Assembly (NCBI GenBank): GCA_947460065.1
Contig: CANHGF010000145.1
Coordinates: 1 to 6,555 of the forward strand
Direction of reading: 5' to 3'
Origin: Comamonadaceae bacterium
GTDB taxonomy: Bacteria; Pseudomonadota; Gammaproteobacteria; Burkholderiales; Burkholderiaceae_C
Length of the DNA: 6,555 bases
The position numbers and the translations under genes were made by a program. Under the pieces are notes generated by a model, which searched no databases, was not told the DNA's origin, and worked only from the letters and a program-made list of their open reading frames with translations. Below, in pieces: positions 1-5,163 of this stretch (position 1 is its first letter; each line of letters starts with the position of its first letter).

Positions 1-174
1 CAGGGCGAAGCCTTCGGTGCTGCGCAGGGCCTCGAACACCCGCTCAATGCCGTGGCCATAGGCGTCGGCCTTGACCACCGCCCACACCTTGGCATCGCCA
101 GTGAACTGGCGCAACCGTGCCAGGTTGTGGCGCAGGTGTCGGCGGTCTATGGTGGCCAGAATCGGGCGAGGCAT
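1..174 (-). CDS. alr: alanine racemase, N-terminal fragment (runs off the left edge)
   Basis: PLP-dependent interconversion of L- and D-alanine in the cytoplasm, supplying D-Ala for peptidoglycan. The reverse strand from the ATG at 174-172 reads 58 uninterrupted codons to the window edge. The protein opens [20 protein letters not shown] and contains [10 protein letters not shown], the family's cofactor-binding signature; Lys35 in it is the expected PLP Schiff-base lysine. The rest of the TIM-barrel domain and the C-terminal beta domain lie outside the window. The start is well supported because the family's first strand and helix begin only a few residues after it. No strong Shine-Dalgarno sequence is visible upstream. 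The gene is transcribed divergently from lplT across a 228-bp intergenic region. Identity is secure; whether the gene is intact beyond the edge cannot be seen. Confidence 0.95.
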   Translation of the reverse strand, partial: MPRPILATIDRRHLRHNLARLRQFTGDAKVWAVVKADAYGHGIERVFEALRSTEGFAL

Positions 175-231
175 GACTTTGGGCGATTAGGGAAAACGGC
201 CGCCCGGCAAGCTGGCCTGGCGGCAGCGGCA

Positions 232-259
232 TTTGCCATGGAAAGCCCGGGCTGGCAAA
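232..259. promoter_or_regulatory. inverted heptamer, possible operator upstream of alr
   Basis: TTTGCCA at 232-238 and TGGCAAA at 253-259 are exact reverse complements separated by 14 bp. The spacer carries most of the perfect decamer palindrome AGCCCGGGCT (244-253). The position, 58-85 bp upstream of the alr start, would suit a dimeric regulator or a hairpin. I do not recognise it as the site of a specific regulator. The right half overlaps the left end of the larger palindrome. Confidence 0.3.
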
Positions 260-293
260 AGGGGCGAAGTCCGGATTTTGGCACCTGCGCCCA

Positions 294-302
294 TGCTATA
301 AA
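294..302 (+). promoter_or_regulatory. extended -10-like promoter element for lplT
   Basis: TG-C-TATAAA matches an extended -10 box (TGnTATAAT) at all but one position and faces lplT. No good -35 sits 16-18 bp upstream; TTGGCA at 278-283 is only 13 bp away. Extended -10 promoters can work without a -35. Transcription from here would give a leader of about 95 nt before the lplT ATG. Confidence 0.4.
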
Positions 303-333
303 CCGAGAACTTTCATCTCGGGCCCATTTTTTT
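303..333 (+). terminator. hairpin followed by T7, terminator- or attenuator-like
   Basis: CCGAGA (303-308) pairs with TCTCGG (316-321) around a 7-nt loop, and seven T follow at 327-333. Five bases (GCCCA) separate stem and T run, which is more than in a standard intrinsic terminator. If transcription starts near 308-310, the 5' half of the stem would not be fully transcribed, so attenuation is doubtful. It forms the centre of the larger palindrome. Confidence 0.25.
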
Positions 334-402
334 GCAATCCCAAAATCCGGCTTCGGCCCCAAAAGCCGGCACTCGACGCCAGGCCCTGCTCACCACCCCC
401 CC

Positions 403-1683
403 ATGAATCGCGGCTTCTACACCATCATGGCAGCGCAGTTTTTCAGCTCGCTGGCTGACAACGCGCTGTTCGTCGTCGCGGTCGAACTGCTGCGCGCAGC
501 CGATGCGCCGAAGTGGCAGCCCGCTGCGCTGGTGCCGATGTTCGCTTTGTTTTATGTGATCCTGGCGCCTTTCGTCGGCGCCTATGCCGACGCCCGTCCC
601 AAGGGACGCGTGATGTTCAGCAGCAATGCGATCAAGGTCGTTGGCTGCCTGGCCATGTTGTTTTCTGCCCACCCGCTGCTGGCCTACGCGGTGGTGGGCC
701 TGGGGGCGGCGGCCTATTCGCCGGCCAAATACGGCATTCTGACCGAACTGCTGCCGGCCTCGCAGCTGGTCAAAGCCAATGGCTGGATCGAGGGCCTGAC
801 AATCGCCTCCATTATTTTGGGCGTGCTGCTGGGCGGCCAGCTGGTGGGGCCCAACATCTCGGGCGCACTGCTGGGCTTTGACCTGCCGGCTTTAGACACC
901 GGCATTGACACGCCGCCCGAGGCGGCGCTGGTGACGCTGATTGCGGTCTACGCCCTGGCTGCGTGGTTTAACACTCGCATTCCCAAAACCGGTGTGGAAA
1001 TGCGCCCCATGCCCAGAAATTACCTGCAACTGCTGCCCGATTTTTGGCAATGCAACACCGCGCTGTGGCGCGACAAGCTGGGCCAAATCTCACTGGCTAC
1101 CACCACTTTGTTTTGGGGCGTCTCGGGCAATCTGCGCTATATCGTGCTGGCTTGGGCCGCGGCAGCCTTGGGCTACGGCACCACACAAGCATCGTCACTG
1201 GTGGGTGTGGTGGCCATCGGTACGGCGGTGGGCGCGGTGGTTGCTTCGGTGCGCACCCGTCTGGACCAGGCCACCAGCCTGATGCCGCTGGGCATAGGCA
1301 TGGGTTTGCTGGTGATCCTGATGAACTTCATAGACAACGTCTGGGTGGCCGCGCCCTTCCTGATCCTACTGGGCGGCCTCGGCGGTTTTCTGGTGGTGCC
1401 GATGAACGCCCTGCTGCAGCACCGCGGCCATAACCTGATGGGCGCCGGCCGCTCGATCGCGGTACAGAACTTCAATGAGCAGGCCTGCATCCTGGTGCTG
1501 GGCGCGTTTTATGCGCTATCGACCGGCATGGGCCTGTCGGCCTTTGGCGCAATCAGCGCCTTTGGCGTGGTGGTGGCCGGCTTCATGTGGGTCATCCAGC
1601 GCTGGCACCGCAGCAATCTGATTCATCACGCCGACGAAGTGCAGGCGCTGCTGGCGATAGCCCGCAGCGACAAGTCGCACTGA
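403..1683 (+). CDS. lplT: lysophospholipid transporter LplT (MFS)
   Basis: Inner-membrane MFS transporter that in E. coli moves lysophospholipids to the inner leaflet for re-acylation by Aas. The product is 426 aa (E. coli LplT is about 397). Family signatures recalled from E. coli LplT are clear: AAQFFSSLADNALF (10-23), a motif-A-like loop GAYADARPKGR (59-69), AAAYSPAKYGILTELLP (102-118), LVKANGWIEGLTIASIILG (122-140), SGNLRYIVLAW (241-251) and IAVQNFNEQ (352-360). About 10-12 hydrophobic segments alternate with short loops; a longer central loop (about 188-228) separates the two halves. I chose the ATG at 403 because family members begin with this RGFYTIMAAQF block, although no Shine-Dalgarno precedes it (the upstream bases are a C run). 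It is divergent from alr. No aas gene or fused acyltransferase domain follows within the window. Confidence 0.95.
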   Translation: MNRGFYTIMAAQFFSSLADNALFVVAVELLRAADAPKWQPAALVPMFALFYVILAPFVGAYADARPKGRVMFSSNAIKVVGCLAMLFSAHPLLAYAVVGLGAAAYSPAKYGILTELLPASQLVKANGWIEGLTIASIILGVLLGGQLVGPNISGALLGFDLPALDTGIDTPPEAALVTLIAVYALAAWFNTRIPKTGVEMRPMPRNYLQLLPDFWQCNTALWRDKLGQISLATTTLFWGVSGNLRYIVLAWAAAALGYGTTQASSLVGVVAIGTAVGAVVASVRTRLDQATSLMPLGIGMGLLVILMNFIDNVWVAAPFLILLGGLGGFLVVPMNALLQHRGHNLMGAGRSIAVQNFNEQACILVLGAFYALSTGMGLSAFGAISAFGVVVAGFMWVIQRWHRSNLIHHADEVQALLAIARSDKSH

Positions 1684-1737
1684 GCCGGCGGTGAGCACAG
1701 GCCACACTGGGGCTCTGGCCCCCCACCCCTTCTGGCC

Positions 1738-2673
1738 ATGACGGCACCTCAAGACACCCCCTCCAGCACGCGCGCGAGCTCTGCGCTAGCCGGCGGCACG
1801 CCGCTGCTGGCGGTGGGCTGCCTGGTGATCAATGCGCTGGTCTGGGGCCTGTCCTGGTGGCCGTTTCGGCAGTTGCAGGACCGGGGCCTGCATCCGCTGT
1901 GGTCGACCGCGCTGGTCTATGCGGCGGCGGTGGTGTGCGTTCTAGCCTGGCGGCCCCTGGCCTGGCGAGAACTGTTTCGCCATCCCGGGCTGTGGCTGCT
2001 GCTGGCTGCGGCCGGCATGACCAATGTGGGCTTTAACTGGGCCGTCAGCGTCGGTGATGTAGTGCGCGTGGTGCTGCTGTTTTACCTGATGCCGGCCTGG
2101 TCCATCCTGCTGGCCTGGCCGCTACTGGGCGAGCGGCCCTCCCGGGCGGCGCTACTGCGCCTACTGCTGGCCCTGGCGGGGGTGGTGGTGGTGCTCAAAT
2201 CGCCCGACTCCCCCTGGCCCGTGCCCAGCAGCAGCTCGGACTGGCTGGCGGTGGCCGGCGGGCTGTCGTTTGCACTGACCAATATCTTGCTGCGCCGGCT
2301 GGGAGGCACGCCCAGCGAGGGCCGCATGCTGGCCATGTTCGGCGGCGGCGCGGTACTGGCCTCAGCGGCGGCGGCCCTGGGCATGGGGCTGGGCCTCGTC
2401 AGCCCGCCCGCAATGGGGCCCGGCGGCTGGCCCATCGCGGTCGGCCTGTGCCTGGCCTTTTTGGTGAGCAATCTGGCGCTGCAATACGGCGCGGCACGGC
2501 TGGCCGCTGGCACGACAGCCCTGGTCATGCTGACCGAGATCCTGTTTGCCAGCCTCTCCTCGGCCTGGCTGGGCGCCGCCCAGATCGACGCCCGCACCCT
2601 GATTGGCGGTGCTCTCATCATCGTGGCCGCCCTGCTGGCAGCGTTGCAGCCCAGTAAGCCTGGCAGTGCCTGA
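1738..2673 (+). CDS. DMT-superfamily (EamA/RhaT-like) permease, substrate unknown
   Basis: Inner-membrane protein of 311 aa with about ten hydrophobic segments arranged as two EamA repeats (about 26-154 and 168-303), the normal size and layout for the drug/metabolite transporter superfamily. Repeat 1 opens with NALVWGLSWWPFRQL (32-46) and ends with LLFYLMPAWSILLAWPLLGE (113-132), which includes the usual Pro-containing helix and terminal Gly-Glu. In repeat 2 the equivalent stretch is LTEILFASLSSAWLGAAQ (265-282): the terminal GE pair is GA, with Glu267 nearer the start of the helix. Such proteins export amino acids or metabolites, but nothing here identifies the substrate. The gene starts 54 bp after lplT on the same strand with no obvious promoter between, so co-transcription is plausible. 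The first 20 residues are polar and low in complexity. No good Shine-Dalgarno is visible; a slightly different start is possible. Confidence 0.88.
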   Translation: MTAPQDTPSSTRASSALAGGTPLLAVGCLVINALVWGLSWWPFRQLQDRGLHPLWSTALVYAAAVVCVLAWRPLAWRELFRHPGLWLLLAAAGMTNVGFNWAVSVGDVVRVVLLFYLMPAWSILLAWPLLGERPSRAALLRLLLALAGVVVVLKSPDSPWPVPSSSSDWLAVAGGLSFALTNILLRRLGGTPSEGRMLAMFGGGAVLASAAAALGMGLGLVSPPAMGPGGWPIAVGLCLAFLVSNLALQYGAARLAAGTTALVMLTEILFASLSSAWLGAAQIDARTLIGGALIIVAALLAALQPSKPGSA

Positions 2674-2692
2674 GCCCTTGGGCAGGGCTTTT
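2673..2692 (+). terminator. probable intrinsic terminator after the DMT permease
   Basis: AGCCCT (2673-2678) and AGGGCT (2684-2689) form a perfect 6-bp GC-rich stem with a 5-nt loop, ending in TTTT (2689-2692). The stem begins on the last base of the permease stop codon. The T tract is short, so termination may be weak. It would separate lplT-permease transcripts from the peroxidase gene downstream. Confidence 0.45.
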
Positions 2693-2749
2693 GGCTGGGC
2701 TGCGGCCAGGCATTTACCTGCAGCGGCACAATGCAATCACCTTCGATCC

Positions 2750-2754
2750 AGGAG
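2750..2754 (+). promoter_or_regulatory. Shine-Dalgarno that fixes the peroxidase start
   Basis: AGGAG lies 6 nt before the ATG at 2761. It favours this start over the in-frame ATG at 2731, which has no purine-rich site and would add ten residues (MQSPSIQETP) not typical of the family. Confidence 0.8.
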
Positions 2755-2760
2755 ACCCCC

Positions 2761-3246
2761 ATGAGCACGATATACGACTTCAGCGCCCGCCAGATCGACG
2801 GGCAGGAATTGGCGCTGAGCAGCCTCAAGGGTCAGGTGGTGTTGGTGGTCAATACCGCCAGCGCCTGTGGCTTCACGCCGCAGTTTGCCGGGCTGCAGCA
2901 ACTGCACGAGCGCTACGGCCAAAAAGGTGTGAGCGTGATTGGTTTTCCCTGCAACCAGTTCGGCGGTCAGGACCCCAAGCCCGAGGGAGAGATCCTGAGT
3001 TTTTGCCAAAAGAACTACGGCGTGAGCTTTCCGATGATGGCCAAGGTCGAGGTCAATGGCGCGGGCGCGCATCCGCTGTTTCAGTGGCTGACCCGCAGCG
3101 CCCCCGGCATCCTGGGCACGCAGGCGATCAAATGGAATTTCACCAAGTTCCTGATCGGCAAGGACGGGCAGGTGATCAAGCGCTATGGCTCGATGGACAA
3201 GCCCGAAGCGCTGGCCAACGACATCGAGGCGGCACTGGCCGCCTGA
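2761..3246 (+). CDS. glutathione peroxidase family, Cys-type (probably thioredoxin-dependent)
   Basis: Thiol peroxidase that reduces H2O2 and organic or lipid hydroperoxides. At 161 aa it has the compact length of bacterial and yeast non-selenium enzymes. The catalytic tetrad can be read: Cys36 in NTASACGFTPQF, Gln70 in FPCNQFGGQ, and Trp125-Asn126 in IKWNFTKF. Cys64 is the conserved structural Cys of FPCNQF. Cys82 in SFCQKNYGVSFP sits at the position of the resolving cysteine of yeast Gpx3 (Cys36/Cys82), so the enzyme is probably an atypical 2-Cys peroxidase recycled by thioredoxin rather than glutathione; this last point is inference. There is no signal peptide, so it is cytoplasmic. It has its own good ribosome-binding site, sits behind a terminator-like hairpin and may be transcribed separately; a weak -10-like CACAAT at 2727-2732 lacks a -35. 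It converges with mtnN. Confidence 0.95.
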   Translation: MSTIYDFSARQIDGQELALSSLKGQVVLVVNTASACGFTPQFAGLQQLHERYGQKGVSVIGFPCNQFGGQDPKPEGEILSFCQKNYGVSFPMMAKVEVNGAGAHPLFQWLTRSAPGILGTQAIKWNFTKFLIGKDGQVIKRYGSMDKPEALANDIEAALAA

Positions 3247-3262
3247 GCGCTCTGATCAGCGC
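3247..3262. other. short palindrome at the convergent gene junction
   Basis: GCGCT (3247-3251) and AGCGC (3258-3262) pair around CTGATC, right where the peroxidase stop (3244-3246) faces the mtnN stop (3258-3256). A 5-bp stem without T runs is weak as a terminator, but it is the only structure available in a 9-bp intergenic gap. Confidence 0.3.
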
Positions 3263-4032
3263 CGATTGCGGGCCGGATCGCCCAGGCCAATCAGCAGGCG
3301 GCTGACGATGGCCTGCGCATAGCGGCTGGCCACCTGGGTCACGAACTCGGCAAAGTCGCGGTGGGCACTGTCGTCAGCCCGGTCAGAGACGGTGCGCATG
3401 GCGGCATAAGGAAGCCCATGGTCGGCGCAGACCTGGGCCACTGCCGCGCCCTCCATCTCGACCGCCAGCGCTGCATGGCCGGCCTGCTGCAGGCGCTGGC
3501 GCAGCGCCCCGACTTCGCACGCGCCGCTGACAAAGCGATCCCCGCTGACGATCAGGCCCTGATGCACGCTGGCCTGCGCAAACTCGCCGGCCAGCGCCTG
3601 CTGCGCCGCCTGCCGCAAGGCGGCGCTCAAGTCCTCGTGGCAAACGAAACGGGCACGGCCATAGGCGGGCACCTCGTAGCGGGGAAAGAGCGGCGAGACG
3701 TCGAGGTCGTGCTGCAAAAAATCCTGCGCCACCACCACGTCGCCGACCTGCACCTGATCGGCCAGCGCGCCTGCCACGCCGGTAAAGACAATGGCGCCCG
3801 CATCAAAGCGCTCGATCAGCGTGGCCGCCGTCATGGCCGCCGAAACCTTGCCGATGCGTGAGACGGTGAGCACCACCGGCAGACCGTGCAGGCGGCCGAG
3901 CCAGAAGATGCGGCCTGCGTGTTCAATGCGCTCGGGCTGCTCCAGGTGGTCGATCAGGCCGCGCTGCTCGTCGACCAAGGCACTGAGAATGGCCAGCCGC
4001 TGCCCGGCTTGCCACCAAGGCCAAGCACTCAT
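3256..4032 (-). CDS. mtnN: 5'-methylthioadenosine/S-adenosylhomocysteine nucleosidase
   Basis: Cytoplasmic hydrolase that removes adenine from methylthioadenosine, S-adenosylhomocysteine and 5'-deoxyadenosine, feeding methionine salvage and the activated methyl cycle (the Pfs step before LuxS or equivalents). The product is 258 aa, slightly longer than E. coli Pfs (232). Catalytic residues align by eye: Glu22 in ALVDEQ (E. coli Glu12), Glu194 in VEMEGAAVA (Glu174) and Asp217 in RTVSDRAD (Asp197). GVAGAL (85-90) and GDVVVAQDFLQHDLD (97-111) are further family blocks. The start at 4032 is chosen over an in-frame ATG at 4086: the longer form adds 18 Pro/Arg-rich residues and lies deep in holA, whereas the 4032 ATG overlaps the holA stop as ATGA. 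That overlap suggests translational coupling; no separate Shine-Dalgarno is seen. It converges with the peroxidase gene. Confidence 0.94.
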   Translation of the reverse strand: MSAWPWWQAGQRLAILSALVDEQRGLIDHLEQPERIEHAGRIFWLGRLHGLPVVLTVSRIGKVSAAMTAATLIERFDAGAIVFTGVAGALADQVQVGDVVVAQDFLQHDLDVSPLFPRYEVPAYGRARFVCHEDLSAALRQAAQQALAGEFAQASVHQGLIVSGDRFVSGACEVGALRQRLQQAGHAALAVEMEGAAVAQVCADHGLPYAAMRTVSDRADDSAHRDFAEFVTQVASRYAQAIVSRLLIGLGDPARNRR

Positions 4033-5114
4033 GCTGGCCGATGGGCGCGGGCAGTACCGCGGCCGCCCTGGGCGCATTGCTGGCACAGCTGCATGGCCAG
4101 ACGGTGCAGAGCCTGCCAGGCATCCAAGGGCCAGTCGGGCTGGCGCAGGCCCTTGGCAATGCCATCGACCTTGTGCGCTGCCTCCAGCAGCTGGGCCAGG
4201 GCGCTGGCACTGAGGTGCGGCAGCACGCGTTCAAACAGGCGCTCCTTCATGCCCCAGACCCGGTTTTCGCGCAGCGCCATCGGCAACGGTCGGCCATCAG
4301 CGATGGCGTCTTTGACCCGCTTGAGGCTGCGTATGTCTTCAGCCAGCGCCCAGTGCACCAGCACCTCCGACTCACCTTCGGCCCGCAGACCATCGATCAT
4401 GCGCTGCACCCGCAGCGCCTGACCAGCCAGCACCGCCTCGGACAATTTAAAAACGTCGTAGCGGGCCACGTTGAGCACCGCCGCCTCGATCTGCGCCAGG
4501 CTCAGGGGGCCGGCCGGGTAGAGCAGGCCCAGCTTTTGAATCTCCTGGTGCGCCGCCAGCAAATTGCCTTCGACCCGGTCGGCAAAAAAGCTCAGCGCAT
4601 GCTGACCCTCGTCGCCCGAAGCCACCCGCTGACCCTGCTGGGCCAGGCGCTGGGCGATCCATTGCGGCAGCGCTGAGCGCTCAATGGCCTCGATCTGCAG
4701 GCACACCCCGCCGCCCTCCAGGGCTGAAAACCAGGCTCCTGTACGGGTGGCCTTGTCCAGCTTGGGCAGCAGCACCAGTGCCAGCGTGGCATCCTGGCCT
4801 TGCAGCGCCTCGGTCAGCTCGACCAAGGCAGCGCCGCCGTCCTTGCCGGGCTTGCCGCTGGGGATGCGCACTTCGAGCATCTGGCGGTCGGCAAACAAGC
4901 TCATGGCGCAACAGGCGGCCAGCACCGCGCTCCAGTCGAAATGGGCACCCAGCACGGTATGTACGCTGCGCTCGGTATAGCCCTGGGCACGGGCGGCCTT
5001 ACGTATGGCGTCGGCCGCCTCCTGTTGCAGCAGCGGCTCGTCGCCATGGAGGACATAGAGACTGCGCAGCCCGCGTTCGAGATGGGCACTCAGTTGGGCG
5101 GGGGCCAGTTGCAT
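4029..5114 (-). CDS. holA: DNA polymerase III delta subunit (clamp loader)
   Basis: Delta subunit of the replicative clamp loader: it binds and opens the beta sliding clamp within the gamma complex. The product is 361 aa (E. coli 343). Recognisable blocks are LYVLHGDEPLLQQEA (19-33) at the start of the AAA+-like domain I, MSLFADRQMLEVR (71-83), in which Leu73-Phe74 match the E. coli residues that wedge into the clamp, GNLLAAHQEIQKLGLLYP (183-200), and a helical C-terminal collar domain. As is normal for delta, no ATP-binding Walker motif is seen. The ATG at 5114 gives the usual N-terminus; an in-frame start at 5192 would add 26 residues rich in Pro and Thr and overlap lptE. The ATG has no Shine-Dalgarno, but TACAAT lies 8 nt upstream. 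The stop overlaps the mtnN ATG by 4 bp. Confidence 0.95.
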   Translation of the reverse strand: MQLAPAQLSAHLERGLRSLYVLHGDEPLLQQEAADAIRKAARAQGYTERSVHTVLGAHFDWSAVLAACCAMSLFADRQMLEVRIPSGKPGKDGGAALVELTEALQGQDATLALVLLPKLDKATRTGAWFSALEGGGVCLQIEAIERSALPQWIAQRLAQQGQRVASGDEGQHALSFFADRVEGNLLAAHQEIQKLGLLYPAGPLSLAQIEAAVLNVARYDVFKLSEAVLAGQALRVQRMIDGLRAEGESEVLVHWALAEDIRSLKRVKDAIADGRPLPMALRENRVWGMKERLFERVLPHLSASALAQLLEAAHKVDGIAKGLRQPDWPLDAWQALHRLAMQLCQQCAQGGRGTARAHRPA

Positions 5115-5121
5115 GAGCGCG

Positions 5122-5127
5122 ATTGTA
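5122..5127 (-). promoter_or_regulatory. -10-like TACAAT just before holA
   Basis: On the minus strand TACAAT (one mismatch to TATAAT) ends 7 nt before the holA ATG. A start point 6-8 nt downstream would fall at or next to the A of the ATG, giving a leaderless or nearly leaderless mRNA, which would fit the missing Shine-Dalgarno. No matching -35 is found at 16-18 bp; the upstream sequence is the tandem repeat. Confidence 0.35.
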
Positions 5128-5131
5128 GGGA

Positions 5132-5160
5132 AAGGGGTAGGTGAAGGGGTAGGTAAAGGG
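5132..5160. repeat. 12-bp tandem repeat, about 2.4 copies, between lptE and holA
   Basis: On the plus strand AAGGGGTAGGTG (5132-5143) is followed directly by AAGGGGTAGGTA (5144-5155) and the partial copy AAGGG (5156-5160); the two full copies differ at the last base. On the holA coding strand the tract is pyrimidine-rich (ACC TAC CCC TTC). It fills most of the 49-bp gap and is the kind of tract that can gain or lose units by slippage. Confidence 0.85.
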
Positions 5161-5163
5161 CGC

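Larger units (their letters stand above)
251..370. repeat. large imperfect inverted repeat, about 31-nt arms
   Basis: The core is a perfect 11-bp inverted pair: CCGGATTTTGG at 271-281 and its reverse complement CCAAAATCCGG at 340-350. Outside the core the arms keep pairing. GGGGCGAAG (261-269) matches the reverse complement of CTTCGGCCCC (351-360) apart from a single-base indel on each side. Beyond an AAAA/AAAA mismatch, GCTGGC (251-256) pairs with GCCGGC (365-370) with one G-T-type difference. The 58-nt centre holds the -10-like box and a smaller hairpin. It could fold as a cruciform or long stem-loop, or be a degenerate miniature repeat element. No target-site duplication is evident. Confidence 0.65.
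175..402. other. alr-lplT divergent intergenic region
   Basis: This is the only long stretch between genes in the window. It must hold the start signals for alr (leftward) and lplT (rightward). Visible in it are an inverted pair TTTGCCA/TGGCAAA (232-238/253-259), a large imperfect palindrome with arms near 251-281 and 340-370, an extended -10-like box at 294-302, a 6-bp stem hairpin at 303-321 and a run of seven T at 327-333. The lplT frame stays open upstream to position 52, but that extension is antisense to alr at its far end and has no family resemblance, so I treat the region as noncoding. Confidence 0.8.

Noticed and set aside
52..402. N-terminal extension of the lplT reading frame by 117 codons
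   Set aside because: It is antisense to alr at its start, crosses the palindrome and promoter-like region, and has no family resemblance. LplT proteins begin with the RGFYTIMAAQF block at 403.
1709..1722. GGGGC/GCCCC hairpin between lplT and the permease as a terminator
   Set aside because: Only a 5-bp stem with a 4-nt loop and no T run; insufficient to call a terminator.
2082..2828. 248-aa open frame on the minus strand opposite the permease
   Set aside because: Low-complexity Ala/Arg/Ser/Pro composition typical of GC-rich antisense frames; it runs past the peroxidase start and has no recognisable domain.
3361..3861. 166-aa plus-strand open frame opposite mtnN
   Set aside because: Antisense to a gene with all catalytic residues intact; no recognisable family and no start signal.
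4033..4086. Upstream in-frame start for mtnN
   Set aside because: Adds 18 Pro/Arg-rich residues inside holA; the ATGA overlap at 4029-4032 is the natural start and gives the family's usual N-terminus.
4041..4676. 211-aa plus-strand open frame opposite holA
   Set aside because: Gln/Leu/Arg-rich shadow of holA codons with no recognisable domain.
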